Of a DNA stretch of 64,000 nucleotides, positions 31,547-40,386 are shown piece after piece. The notes under the pieces were generated by a model. The model was not told the origin of the DNA. It did no database searches and worked only from the letters and a program-made list of their open reading frames with translations. How positions within the stretch are numbered: position 1 is the stretch's first letter; each line of letters begins with the position of its first letter. The position numbers and the translations under genes were made by a program. This DNA is from a virus. The stretch lies in IMG/VR virus record IMGVR_UViG_3300021963_000025, positions 64,001 to 128,000 of that record, one strand, 5' to 3'.

Positions 31547-33517
31547 ATGACCAAGAAGACAAATACTCCTTTCATTGACCAATTCGGAGAGGACTTAACC
31601 AAACTAGCGATGGATGGGAAACTTGACCCTATCATCGGAAGAGAAAAGGAAGTATATAGAATATGCCAAATCCTTTCTCGTAGAAAGAAAAACAACCCAA
31701 TTATTTTAGGGGATCCTGGTGTTGGTAAAACTGCACTAGTTGAGGCAATTGCCCAAAGAATTGTCGAAAAGAAAGTTGCAATGACTCTTCTTAATAAACG
31801 AATAATCGCCCTGAATATTGCAAACGTGGTAGCAGGTACAAAATACCGCGGAGAATTCGAAGAGCGAATGAAAAACATCGTCGATGAACTTAAAGAAAAC
31901 CCAGACGTTATTGTGTTTATTGATGAGATTCACACGATTGTAGGAGCTGGTGGTGTAAGTGGTTCATTAGACGCTAGTAACATCTTAAAGCCAGCATTGG
32001 CAAGAGGACAAGTACAATGTATTGGTGCCACAACAATCGATGAGTACCGTGAAAATATTGAAACAGATGGGGCTCTTACCCGAAGATTCCAAGAAATCTT
32101 TATAGACCCACCATCTCTTGATGATGCAATTGAAATCCTGGATAGAATCAAACCGAACTACGAAGACTTCCATTCAGTATCATATACACCTGAAGCAATC
32201 AAAGCATGCGTAATGCTATCTGACCGATACATCACTCAACGAGAATTACCGGATAAAGCAATTGACATTATGGACGAGGCAGGTGCAAAAGTCCACCTTA
32301 AAGAGGTTAAAATTCCGGAAATCATTAAAAAACTTGAAATCGAGGCTGACACTTTAAAATCTCAAAAATTGAAAGCTGCCGACGCGACTGATTATGAAAA
32401 AGCCGGTAAATTCAGAGACCTTGAAATTAGCAAACGAGAAGATATAACAAAAAGAACCAAAGAATGGGAGGAGACGCTTAGACTAAATAAGAAAGCAGTA
32501 ACTTATGAAGATATTGCTGAAGTAATTTCAGAATCTACTGGAATTCCGGTAACAAGAATGACCGACGATGAAAGTAGAATTGTTATCGACATGGAAAACG
32601 AATTAAAATCTATGATTATTGGACAAGATACTGCGGTTGAAGGTCTATGTAGAGTTATTAAAAGAAGTCGAACTGGTGTAAGTTCATCTAAAAAACCTAT
32701 CGGTTCATTTATGTTTATTGGACCTACTGGAGTTGGTAAAACTGAAACTGTTAAAGCACTTTCCGAATATTACTTCGGAAGCGAGGATTCTCTAATTAGA
32801 ATCGACATGTCAGAATACCAAGAAAAGTTTAATGTAAGTAGACTTATTGGTTCTCCTCCGGGATATGAAGGACATGAGGATGGTGGACAGTTAACCGAAC
32901 AAGTTAGACGTAAACCATATTCTGTAGTTCTATTTGATGAGGTTGAAAAAGCCCACCCAGATATTTTCAACATATTGTTACAAGTTTTAGACGAGGGTCG
33001 TTTAACCGATACTCTTGGTAGAACTATTGACTTTACGAATACTATCATTATTATGACTAGTAACGTTGGAGCAAAACGAGTTGCAGAATTCGGAGCTGGA
33101 ATTGGATTCTCAAGTTCAAGTTCTACTGCTACCCATAAAATGCAAATGGAAACAGTTATTCGAAAAGAACTTAAAAACAAATTCGCACCGGAATTCTTAA
33201 ATAGACTTGACGAAATTGTATTGTTCGACGGACTAAAACAAGAAGATGTTGCTAAAATCGCCGAAATCGAAATCGAAAAGGTAATTGAGAGAATGGCTGA
33301 GCAGGATTATGTTATTAAAGTTGCAAAAACTGCGATAGTATTTTTGGCAGAGCGTGGATATGATGCCCAATATGGAGCTAGACCTCTTAAAAGAGCAATT
33401 CAAACATACGTCGAAGACTTATTAGCGGATTGTATATTATCTAAAGAGGTAGTTAAAGGAAGTAAAGCCTACACAATATCGCATAAAAAAGGAGATGAGA
33501 AACTTTCTGTTAAATAA
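31547..33517 (+). CDS. ClpA/ClpC-like AAA+ unfoldase lacking the N-domain
   Basis: 656 residues, about 100-150 shorter than bacterial ClpA/ClpC because the N-terminal substrate domain is absent; the protein begins almost directly at the first ATPase domain. Walker A motifs are G-D-P-G-V-G-K-T (55-62) and G-P-T-G-V-G-K-T (392-399). Residues 280-294 (D-Y-E-K-A-G-K-F-R-D-L) form a UVR-type motif in the middle domain, as in ClpC. I-G-F at 519-521 stands at the position of the ClpP-docking loop. It should unfold proteins for the phage ClpP at 34700. Cytosolic hexamer. Confidence 0.9.
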   Translation: MTKKTNTPFIDQFGEDLTKLAMDGKLDPIIGREKEVYRICQILSRRKKNNPIILGDPGVGKTALVEAIAQRIVEKKVAMTLLNKRIIALNIANVVAGTKYRGEFEERMKNIVDELKENPDVIVFIDEIHTIVGAGGVSGSLDASNILKPALARGQVQCIGATTIDEYRENIETDGALTRRFQEIFIDPPSLDDAIEILDRIKPNYEDFHSVSYTPEAIKACVMLSDRYITQRELPDKAIDIMDEAGAKVHLKEVKIPEIIKKLEIEADTLKSQKLKAADATDYEKAGKFRDLEISKREDITKRTKEWEETLRLNKKAVTYEDIAEVISESTGIPVTRMTDDESRIVIDMENELKSMIIGQDTAVEGLCRVIKRSRTGVSSSKKPIGSFMFIGPTGVGKTETVKALSEYYFGSEDSLIRIDMSEYQEKFNVSRLIGSPPGYEGHEDGGQLTEQVRRKPYSVVLFDEVEKAHPDIFNILLQVLDEGRLTDTLGRTIDFTNTIIIMTSNVGAKRVAEFGAGIGFSSSSSTATHKMQMETVIRKELKNKFAPEFLNRLDEIVLFDGLKQEDVAKIAEIEIEKVIERMAEQDYVIKVAKTAIVFLAERGYDAQYGARPLKRAIQTYVEDLLADCILSKEVVKGSKAYTISHKKGDEKLSVK

Positions 33518-33543
33518 TCATATAATATAATAAAATTATAAAT

Positions 33544-34398
33544 ATGAAAACATTCTCACACCAATTCAAACATATCATTTCAGATATAAAAATTCACGGA
33601 GAGGTCTCTAAGCCAAGAGACCTCGAAGTTACCGAATTACTTTATGCCGGTTATCAAATTAATCCTAAAGAACCATTTGCTAATTTTAATAGCAGAGAGT
33701 TTAATTGGAAGTATTTTGCCGGTGAATTAGCATGGTACCTTAATAAAGATACCAACATTGATTACATTAATAATTTTTCTGGATTCTGGAAAAACATAAC
33801 AAATCCTGGAACAAACGAAATTAATTCAAATTACGGTTCTCTTCTTTTCGGAGAACAATTACAATGGGTAGTCGATTCTCTTAAAAAAGACAAGAACACT
33901 CGCCAAGCAATTGCTTTCTTAAATCAGCCAAAATATCAGTTTGAAGGTAACAAAGATTTTGTATGTACTATGTACCTAAACTTTTCAATCAGAAACAACA
34001 AGCTAGATATGAAAGTTCAAATGCGTTCTAATGATATATTTTATGGGCTTACATTCGATGCACCATTCTTTGCATTTGTCCATCAACATGTTTATCTTTG
34101 GTTAAAATCAACCTATCCTGAATTAGAACTTGGAGTATACCACCACTGGGCAGATAACATTCATTTTTACGAGAGACATTTTGAACTAGCCGAAAAAATT
34201 GTTAATGAGCCTCTCCATGAAAAACAATATTCAATGGAGTTAATTGAACCACTTTTCAATATTGAAAATGGAATAATGCATTTGACTTCTCACGGAATTT
34301 CGATGATAAATAATATAAACGATACGATAGATAACGTCTTGACTAAAGAAACATATATTAACATATTATCAGAATATCTTAATATAAGAGAACTATGA
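33544..34398 (+). CDS. dCMP hydroxymethylase-like thymidylate-synthase family enzyme
   Basis: 284 residues, thymidylate-synthase fold. The catalytic Cys is C141 (D-F-V-C-T-M-Y-L-N-F); the phosphate-binding R-S-x-D is R161-D164; H-F-Y near 207-209 matches the TS H-x-Y. At the position of the dUMP-reading Asn (R-S-C-D-V-F-L-G-L-P-F-N in TS) this protein has Asp172 (R-S-N-D-I-F-Y-G-L-T-F-D). In T4 dCMP hydroxymethylase the equivalent residue is Asp and selects dCMP. The enzyme probably modifies dCMP with CH2-THF, giving hydroxymethyl- or methyl-dCMP. Product not decided by sequence. Confidence 0.82.
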   Translation: MKTFSHQFKHIISDIKIHGEVSKPRDLEVTELLYAGYQINPKEPFANFNSREFNWKYFAGELAWYLNKDTNIDYINNFSGFWKNITNPGTNEINSNYGSLLFGEQLQWVVDSLKKDKNTRQAIAFLNQPKYQFEGNKDFVCTMYLNFSIRNNKLDMKVQMRSNDIFYGLTFDAPFFAFVHQHVYLWLKSTYPELELGVYHHWADNIHFYERHFELAEKIVNEPLHEKQYSMELIEPLFNIENGIMHLTSHGISMINNINDTIDNVLTKETYINILSEYLNIREL

Positions 34399-34700
34399 TT
34401 GAGTGCATGAAAACCAAACTAAATATTCCAGAATTCTATATAAATGGTAAGAATTTCGATTCGATTACGAACGATTGCGAATTCCATAATAGAATTGTCG
34501 ATTTTATCGAGATGAATATTGAAAACGAAACTGAAGATACTTTGCTTTGTTATTTTGTCCATGAAAACGGAGCTATACAATACGCAGATCTTCCAAAAAG
34601 CTCATATAAGCAATCAATACTAAAAAGCCTGGAATTCTATACATTCCATGAAAAGTACGAGAGATGCGCTCAAATTAAAAACCTATTAAAGAAATTATAA
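34395..34700 (+). CDS. Small protein with C-terminal UVR-like motif
   Basis: 101 residues. The C-terminus H-E-K-Y-E-R-C-A-Q-I-K-N-L-L-K-K-L matches the UVR pattern (x-E-x-Y/F-E-K-A/C-A-x-x-R/K) also seen in the proteins at 39831, 41207 and 41556 and in the ClpA-like protein. The N-terminal part differs from the others. It overlaps both neighbours by four bases or less and sits directly before clpP. An adaptor for the Clp protease is a plausible inference. Confidence 0.65.
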   Translation: MIECMKTKLNIPEFYINGKNFDSITNDCEFHNRIVDFIEMNIENETEDTLLCYFVHENGAIQYADLPKSSYKQSILKSLEFYTFHEKYERCAQIKNLLKKL

Positions 34701-35386
34701 TGAATCACGGAAAAGAATTCGAAAGATACGCAATGCTAGACAAGGGTGTAAGTTCAATGAACATGCACTACTATAAAAAACAAATCGAAAATTCAATGAC
34801 TCCATATATCTTGGAAGAGAGAGAAATGAGAGCAACTCAATTGGACATTTTTTCGAGATTAATGATGGATAGATTATTGTGGGTTGCAGGACCTGTGAAT
34901 GACAATATGTCAACTATAGTTCAAGCTCAATTAATGTTTTTAGATAGTACTGATGACCGAGATATAACGATGCATATTGACAGTCCTGGAGGTTCAGTAA
35001 AATCTGGACTTTCTATGGTCGATGTTATGGAATGGATTAAATCCGATATCAGAACTGTAAACACTGGTATGGCTGCTTCGATGGGTTCAGTACTACTAGG
35101 AGCTGGAACCAAAGGTAAAAGAAGTTCACTAAGACATTCAACAACGATGTTACACCAATCTTCAGGAGGATTCAGTGGAAATATACAAGACGCTGAAATC
35201 GACTGGGCAGAATGGCAAAAAGTTAACAAAGAACTATTTAATTTATTAGGAGCATATTGTGATAAAAAACCAGAACAGGTTATGAAAGATGCGACTAGAG
35301 ATTTATGGTTAAACGCCGAAGAAGCGCTTAGCTATGGTATAATCGACGAGATTATTAATCCTGGTAAATTAAAATCTAAAAAATAG
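34700..35386 (+). CDS. clpP: ClpP-like serine protease
   Basis: 228 residues. G-M-A-A-S-M-G-S places the catalytic Ser at about 127; T-T-M-L-H-Q-S-S-G-G supplies the His at 152; a D in K-D-A-T-R-D-L-W-L-N-A-E-E-A-L supplies the Asp. I-D-S-P-G-G-S-V (93-100) is the oxyanion-hole segment. The family forms 14-subunit barrels. The N-terminal 60 residues are longer and more helical than in bacterial ClpP. With the ClpA-like protein at 31547 this gives a complete phage-coded protease; host ClpA/X may also use it. Confidence 0.9.
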   Translation: MNHGKEFERYAMLDKGVSSMNMHYYKKQIENSMTPYILEEREMRATQLDIFSRLMMDRLLWVAGPVNDNMSTIVQAQLMFLDSTDDRDITMHIDSPGGSVKSGLSMVDVMEWIKSDIRTVNTGMAASMGSVLLGAGTKGKRSSLRHSTTMLHQSSGGFSGNIQDAEIDWAEWQKVNKELFNLLGAYCDKKPEQVMKDATRDLWLNAEEALSYGIIDEIINPGKLKSKK

Positions 35387-35584
35387 ATGAAAGTCCATAT
35401 ATATGTACACGCCGAAGAGCTTGAATACTTGAACAAAATAATCAAAGGAAAGGCAGAAGCAGGAGAATACAAAGTTACGATATCTCCAATATACTTTAAA
35501 GATTCATACTTAATTGATATGCCCTATTCCGATTTTGTAAGATTAAACGACCAAAAAACATTTACTTCATTAATTTCATTATGA
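35387..35584 (+). CDS. Small hypothetical protein after clpP
   Basis: 65 residues starting MKVHIYVHAEELEYLNKI, immediately after the clpP stop. A beta-alpha-beta pattern with alternating hydrophobics is visible. No family recognised; overlap with the next start indicates coupling. Confidence 0.6.
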   Translation: MKVHIYVHAEELEYLNKIIKGKAEAGEYKVTISPIYFKDSYLIDMPYSDFVRLNDQKTFTSLISL

Positions 35585-35892
35585 CGAACAGAGAAAAACA
35601 AAGAGAATTATTTGTTGAATTAATTAACCATCAACTCAAGGACCACGGCGTAACATACGAAGATGTTAAAACCAATCCATCATGGTACATGGAATATAAG
35701 ACTACTCCAGAGAAGGAAGAGGCATTTATTAAATATGCTGTCGAAAGAATCAGAGAAGTCCTTAAAATTTCAAAAGCTGCTGCCGAAAAAGAGGCAAGCT
35801 GGTTTATTCTACAATGGGGACTAACAACTGTTAACCCTAGAAAAACTCCAAACAAGGTGCAAACTGACGTTTCTAAAAGAACCAAATCTTAG
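35581..35892 (+). CDS. Unrecognised small helical protein
   Basis: 103 residues, helical and charged (R-E-K-Q-R-E-L-F-V-E-L-I-N-H-Q-L), with a basic C-terminus (V-S-K-R-T-K-S). It overlaps the preceding gene by four bases. Cytosolic by composition. No motif recognised. Confidence 0.62.
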   Translation: MTNREKQRELFVELINHQLKDHGVTYEDVKTNPSWYMEYKTTPEKEEAFIKYAVERIREVLKISKAAAEKEASWFILQWGLTTVNPRKTPNKVQTDVSKRTKS

Positions 35893-35918
35893 ATTATAGT
35901 AATATAAAGAAGGAATAC

Positions 35919-35957
35919 TCATACCACCTATTATTCTTGAGATAAATACAGGTATGA
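35919..35957 (+). promoter_or_regulatory. 7-bp inverted repeat with start codon in the right arm
   Basis: TCATACC (35919-35925) pairs with GGTATGA (35951-35957), which contains the ATG of the next gene (35954). GATAAATAC, close to the T4 late promoter, lies between at 35941-35949. It is a shorter example of the hairpin-promoter layout. Confidence 0.5.
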
Positions 35958-36655
35958 ACGTCTTTGAACCTAATTGGCTAACTGAGCCTCCTCATGACTA
36001 TGAGCTAAAATATTACAAGTTATTAGCCGGAATCGATAAAATTAAAAAATTGATTTCTGCTAATAGTTTGTATTCTGCTATTTTAGAGGTAGAGACCGAA
36101 CTTGAAAAGTTATACAATATCAAATACGGTAAAGACGAAATTGAAAGCAAAACTAGAATAATCACTGGAATCGATGTTGATACAATGTCACTAAAATACG
36201 ATTATCCAGAAGAAAGCGAGGCAATCAATTCAATGTATGATGTATGTGATATTGCAATTGATAAATTAGAAGACCTATATCGAGTTATCCGAGATAAATG
36301 GAGACTTGTAGAATCTCAATGCACAATAACTGAAATTCCTGATAAAAAGCATCTCAACACTAAAGGGTATATTTTTTACATTGACGTTACCAGTCAAAAA
36401 ATCCACGTCTATTCTTATGTGGAACCTTCATCTTTTAAAATAAACTGGAGCGAGTTTCAACTAAAAAAAGTTGAAGAGCTAGAGAACTCAATTAAAGAAA
36501 TTTCTAAATTCATCGAAAAGGCAGAATTGGAAAGCACTTCTTATAGATTCTTTAGATTCGATACAAAATTTAAAACAGCCGCCCCACCATATGCTGATTG
36601 TATGTTACCAATTATGAAGAGCATGCTCTTCAACCGAATCAAACATGGTATCTAA
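35954..36655 (+). CDS. Unrecognised helical protein
   Basis: 233 residues, acidic and mostly helical, with heptad-like segments near 35-60 and 160-190 (V-E-E-L-E-N-S-I-K-E-I-S-K-F-I-E-K-A-E-L). No membrane segment, no nucleotide-binding motif. It follows the inverted repeat at 35919-35957. Function unknown. Confidence 0.62.
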   Translation: MNVFEPNWLTEPPHDYELKYYKLLAGIDKIKKLISANSLYSAILEVETELEKLYNIKYGKDEIESKTRIITGIDVDTMSLKYDYPEESEAINSMYDVCDIAIDKLEDLYRVIRDKWRLVESQCTITEIPDKKHLNTKGYIFYIDVTSQKIHVYSYVEPSSFKINWSEFQLKKVEELENSIKEISKFIEKAELESTSYRFFRFDTKFKTAAPPYADCMLPIMKSMLFNRIKHGI

Positions 36656-36693
36656 AATATATAAACTAGTTTCATTTTTATAATATAACTAAT

Positions 36694-38532
36694 ATGAAAA
36701 TTAGTATAATAACGCGATGTACTCGTACTCAAAATTTGGAGATTATTAAAGAATCTATTTTTAATAACGTTCCAAATGGATTCAACCTGACATGGCACAT
36801 TTTATTCGACACTGCCGTCCTTAAGGACATCGATGCAGAACTATTAAGTCGACTTAACACTGATAATATAGTACTCCATTTTAAAAAGGGAGATGAATGG
36901 GGAAATTGGAATCGATTAAATGATTTAATCCAACAAATTTCTGGATGGATTTATAATTTAGATGATGACAACATCCTTCATGAAGATTTCTATCAAAAAG
37001 TTTCTGAAACAATAGCCAATAATCCAAAATGCTTGGGTTTAATATTCTCACAAAAGGTTGGAGGAATCGATTTTTCAGGAGTTGATGTTAGAGAAGCAGA
37101 CCCAAAAAATACAGTTGTCCAAAAAATTGATTTGGCGCAATGGTTAATACATTCAGAACTTCACTTAAATAATCTATATGGCAGCGGTTACCGAGCAGAC
37201 GGTGAATTTATAGAATCTCTGTATAAAGAGAATCCGGATTCTTTCGTTTTTATCAAAGACATATTATGTTATTATAATGCATTAGAAAAGAAGTCAACCG
37301 CAAAAGTTCCAAAAATTCTTTATGTTGGAACTGATAAGCCAGAACTTAAGTCTTTAAAAATATTAGACTATGAGGCAGACAATCTTGAAGTACTTCATTT
37401 AGAATCTGATGAGAATATTGGAGAACATTTGGCATCATTTAAACCAGATTGTATAATTACAAGAGAGGAACATTGGAACAGATTTAAAAACATGGCGTCA
37501 ATGCCACTCCAGTTTCGTAGAAAATGGATTAATCTTTCTGAAAATGAGTCAATTGAACATGTCGGGCAAATAGCATACCAATGTTCTATGGAGAGTATGT
37601 TGAACCCAGATGGATTGGAAGACAGCTCAATGATTTCATATTTTACCCCAATATATAATACTGGAGATAAACTATTCAATACCTACCAATCCTTGGTGAA
37701 TCAAACGTACAGCAATTGGGAATGGGTAATTGTAAATGATTCGACGGATGGAGGTAAAACATTAAAAATAGCAGAATCTATCGCGGCAAAAGACCCGAGA
37801 GTACGCCTTTACGATTTTAGAGAAAAGAGTGGTGGTAATATTGGTGAGGTTAAATGGAGATGTTGTGCACTTGCTAGAGGGTTTATTTTAGCAGAATTAG
37901 ACCATGACGATTTATTAGTTCCATGGTGTACCGAAGACCTTTATAAAGCGGCTAAAAAACATCCAGAAGCTGGATTCTTTTTTAACGATACGGTTGAAGT
38001 TGACGAGAACTGGAATTCTTTAACATATCCTGATGGATTTGCTCTTGGATATGGTTCATACCGAAAGGAAGAGTATGCTGGAAAGATGATGGATGTTTCT
38101 AATCAGCAAAATATTAATCCTAAAACAATTAGACATATAGTTGGAGTTCCAAATCATGTAAGAGCTTGGAGACGTTCTACCTATTTTGAAATTGGAGGAC
38201 ATAATAGAAGTCTTACAATAGCCGATGATTACGAATTGGTTGTAAGAACCTTCTTAAAAACAATAACATGTAAAATACCAAAACTAGGATACGTTCAATT
38301 CTTGTACAATAATGCAAATGGACAAAATACTCACAATTTATCCAGAGCAGATATTCAAAGAAGAGTTCGAACAATAGGTTACTACTATAACGAGCAAATT
38401 AAAAAACGTTTCGAAGAGTTAGGATTAAAAGATTGGGCTTATGATGAAAATCCAGGAGCACCGTTAAATACTGTTTCAAGATATGGCCAAGAAGAGATGG
38501 CCGCAAATATAATATACAACGAATATGACTGA
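36694..38532 (+). CDS. Protein with two GT-A (family 2-like) glycosyltransferase domains
   Basis: 612 residues. The first domain (about 1-200) starts M-K-I-S-I-I-T-R-C-T-R-T and has Y-N-L-D-D-D-N-I as the metal-binding DxD. A linker (about 205-310) precedes the second domain (about 315-540), which has S-Y-F-T-P-I-Y-N-T-G, L-V-N-Q-T-Y-S-N-W-E-W-V-I-V-N-D and A-E-L-D-H-D-D, the classic GT2 signature. Sugars could go to phage DNA (on hydroxymethylcytosine) or to virion proteins; the sequence does not decide. The region before its ATG contains an imperfect inverted repeat. Confidence 0.8.
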   Translation: MKISIITRCTRTQNLEIIKESIFNNVPNGFNLTWHILFDTAVLKDIDAELLSRLNTDNIVLHFKKGDEWGNWNRLNDLIQQISGWIYNLDDDNILHEDFYQKVSETIANNPKCLGLIFSQKVGGIDFSGVDVREADPKNTVVQKIDLAQWLIHSELHLNNLYGSGYRADGEFIESLYKENPDSFVFIKDILCYYNALEKKSTAKVPKILYVGTDKPELKSLKILDYEADNLEVLHLESDENIGEHLASFKPDCIITREEHWNRFKNMASMPLQFRRKWINLSENESIEHVGQIAYQCSMESMLNPDGLEDSSMISYFTPIYNTGDKLFNTYQSLVNQTYSNWEWVIVNDSTDGGKTLKIAESIAAKDPRVRLYDFREKSGGNIGEVKWRCCALARGFILAELDHDDLLVPWCTEDLYKAAKKHPEAGFFFNDTVEVDENWNSLTYPDGFALGYGSYRKEEYAGKMMDVSNQQNINPKTIRHIVGVPNHVRAWRRSTYFEIGGHNRSLTIADDYELVVRTFLKTITCKIPKLGYVQFLYNNANGQNTHNLSRADIQRRVRTIGYYYNEQIKKRFEELGLKDWAYDENPGAPLNTVSRYGQEEMAANIIYNEYD

Positions 38533-38743
38533 TACTTTTGTAAAAATTTGGGTTCATAATAGAGAATCTGATTTAATGATGGATTTTTTATTAGATAGAG
38601 TTTCTGAACCACCCCACTACATAATTGACTATAAAGAGGTGCCAAAATCTATCACAGGAGGGTGGATTGAAATGAATATAACGTATGAAAGGTACCTTAA
38701 ACTTCGACAGTCTCATGACCATGTAGATACTACTCACATGTAA
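38525..38743 (+). CDS. Small hypothetical protein
   Basis: 72 residues, slightly acidic, starting M-T-D-T-F-V-K-I-W-V-H, with C-terminal H-D-H-V-D-T-T-H-M. It overlaps the glycosyltransferase by eight bases. No family recognised; the His-rich end might bind metal, as a speculation. Confidence 0.55.
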   Translation: MTDTFVKIWVHNRESDLMMDFLLDRVSEPPHYIIDYKEVPKSITGGWIEMNITYERYLKLRQSHDHVDTTHM

Positions 38744-38774
38744 ACTTTTTTATTTTTTCATATATAATTAGTAT

Positions 38775-39023
38775 ATGGCAAAAGATAAAAAAGAACCTAA
38801 AATGTATGTAGTTAAACCAAAGATTGGCGAGGACTACTATTTTAAATTCGCTGGAAGTATCATGTATGGTCCAATAGTTTCATTAAATGAAGCATTGACT
38901 AAAATCCATGGAGTTCCTCACTATTGGCTGACTCAAAAGTCAGATAAAAGTGCGAAAAAATGCACATATCCAGTATCAATTTATAAGATTTTTAAAGATT
39001 TAAACGACTCAAAGAATGTATAA
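38775..39023 (+). CDS. Small basic hypothetical protein
   Basis: 82 residues, basic and lysine-rich at both ends (M-A-K-D-K-K-E-P-K ... K-S-A-K-K-C). The middle has Y-Y-F-K-F-A-G-S-I-M-Y-G. Start codon lies in the right arm of a 6-bp inverted repeat (CATATA/TATATG). No family recognised. It overlaps the exonuclease start. Confidence 0.58.
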   Translation: MAKDKKEPKMYVVKPKIGEDYYFKFAGSIMYGPIVSLNEALTKIHGVPHYWLTQKSDKSAKKCTYPVSIYKIFKDLNDSKNV

Positions 39024-39747
39024 TACCACCGAATTAAAGTCAATGTTATTTATTGACATTGAAACAACTTCAGAATATCCAACTTATGAAGAATTTTGTT
39101 CTAAAAGACCGGGAGCAGTAAAGCACTGGGCAAAAAAAGCAGAACAACACAGAAATTCTGAATCCCATTTAGCAGAACTTTCAGATGCTGAAATGTATAC
39201 TCACATGTCAGCTCTTAGTCCTGAATTTAGCAAGGTTATTGTAATTTCTATGGGACAAATTAAATTTCTAGATAATTTTATAACATCAAAAATCCGTTCG
39301 TTTTACGGAGATAATGAGCGAGAAATTCTTAAAGAGTTTATGGGTACGGCGCAAGCTGTTTTTAATCAAAGTCCTTCAATTCAATTTACTGGACATAATA
39401 TTAAAAACTTTGATTTTCCGTATCTATTAAAACGAGCTATTGTGAACGGAGTTGCGACACCCCATCAATTTCATTTACAAAAGAAAAAACCATGGGAAAA
39501 CTGTCTTGTAGATACCTATGAAATTTGGAAATTTGCAGGTTGGAATAGCGCATCTCTAGATTTGATTTGCGATACTCTAAATATTCCATCTCCTAAAACT
39601 ATAATGGAGGCAAGTAGCACTACTGAAGAGTATTGGAATGGTAATCTTGAAAAGATAAAAACATATTGCGAAGGAGATGTTAAAGCAACTATGAACGTGA
39701 TGCTTAAAATATCCGGAATGGATATGGTTGATGAAGTACCATTTTAA
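39016..39747 (+). CDS. 3'-5' exonuclease (DnaQ/PolB-exonuclease-like, DEDD)
   Basis: 243 residues. Exo I is F-I-D-I-E-T-T (12-18, D14 and E16); Exo II is G-H-N-I-K-N-F-D-F-P-Y-L; Exo III is Y-C-E-G-D-V-K-A-T. Together these are the four acidic residues of a DEDD exonuclease, of the single-domain type related to the proofreading domain of family B polymerases. It removes nucleotides from 3' ends in replication, repair or host DNA turnover. No polymerase domain is attached. Confidence 0.85.
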   Translation: MYNTTELKSMLFIDIETTSEYPTYEEFCSKRPGAVKHWAKKAEQHRNSESHLAELSDAEMYTHMSALSPEFSKVIVISMGQIKFLDNFITSKIRSFYGDNEREILKEFMGTAQAVFNQSPSIQFTGHNIKNFDFPYLLKRAIVNGVATPHQFHLQKKKPWENCLVDTYEIWKFAGWNSASLDLICDTLNIPSPKTIMEASSTTEEYWNGNLEKIKTYCEGDVKATMNVMLKISGMDMVDEVPF

Positions 39748-39748
39748 A

Positions 39749-39821
39749 TTGTTAATAACTTTTTAAATAAAAGTTTTACCGTGTCAGGAATTTGTATTAT
39801 ATTTACATATCAAATTAAAAC
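39749..39821 (+). promoter_or_regulatory. Promoter, TTG-N-TATATTTACATATC class
   Basis: TTGTTAATAACTTTTT at 39749-39764 is followed by TTGTATTATATTTACATATC at 39792-39811 and AAATTAAAAC. It drives the UVR-like protein at 39831. Confidence 0.75.
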
Positions 39822-39830
39822 CTTATAATC

Positions 39831-40121
39831 ATGGACGAAAACTTTGACCTTTTTGAAGACCAAGAAAACGAAATCGACACTATTAAAAAAGAAGCCGAAA
39901 TGAATAACATAATGTATGATTTGAAAATCAAACTTGCAAATGAGAATTATGATTCGATAATTTCTAAAGGAGTTGATTTTAAATTAATGGAAAGACAAAA
40001 CATCGAGATTGAACCCGTTGTTAAAATTCTCGGAGACATGTTAGAGCTCTTTGAAGAGCTTGAAGAGTACGAAAAGTGCGCAGAAATAAATAAAATACTT
40101 AAGAAAGCGCCGGTCCTATAA
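39831..40121 (+). CDS. Small protein with C-terminal UVR-like motif
   Basis: 96 residues, acidic, ending L-E-E-Y-E-K-C-A-E-I-N-K-I-L-K-K-A. This C-terminus is shared with the proteins at 34395, 41207 and 41556 while the N-termini differ. It resembles the UVR motif of UvrB/UvrC, ClpC and McsA. It has its own strong promoter; its stop lies inside a terminator stem. Possible Clp adaptor, by inference. Confidence 0.68.
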   Translation: MDENFDLFEDQENEIDTIKKEAEMNNIMYDLKIKLANENYDSIISKGVDFKLMERQNIEIEPVVKILGDMLELFEELEEYEKCAEINKILKKAPVL

Positions 40122-40132
40122 GACCGGTTTTT
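40110..40132 (+). terminator. Rho-independent terminator
   Basis: CCGGTC (40110-40115) pairs with GACCGG (40122-40127) followed by five T. The stem overlaps the end of the preceding gene. Confidence 0.8.
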
Positions 40133-40167
40133 CTTTAATATATAACATACTAATAAAGTATATCAAT

Positions 40168-40377
40168 ATGGACGAGGAAATATTAAAGAAGATTGCGGAC
40201 AGTCTAGAAAGAATCGCAATTTGCATGGAAAATAAACAATTGAGAGAGATTGCAACCTATCGAAAAGGTCAGGCTGCCCTTATTGCTGAGAAAAAAGCAG
40301 ATAATAAAAAGCAGGCAAAATCTCAACCAATTATTCCAGTAGTAAAACAAACAGTTAGAGTTAGAAAATCCAATTAA
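40168..40377 (+). CDS. Small basic helical protein
   Basis: 69 residues: an acidic helical start (D-E-E-I-L-K-K-I-A-D-S-L-E-R-I) and a lysine-rich tail ending R-V-R-K-S-N. It could bind nucleic acid. An imperfect inverted repeat surrounds its leader (40138-40170). It is ten bases before dnaJ. Confidence 0.6.
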   Translation: MDEEILKKIADSLERIAICMENKQLREIATYRKGQAALIAEKKADNKKQAKSQPIIPVVKQTVRVRKSN

Positions 40378-40386
40378 TAAACTCTA

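Noticed and set aside
34700-35386. ClpP-like protein as the prohead protease that cuts the tags
   Set aside because: Some phages use ClpP-fold prohead proteases, but this one keeps close ClpP features and lies near a ClpA-like unfoldase; the T4-type cut pattern points to a gp21-like enzyme outside the window. It cannot be fully excluded.
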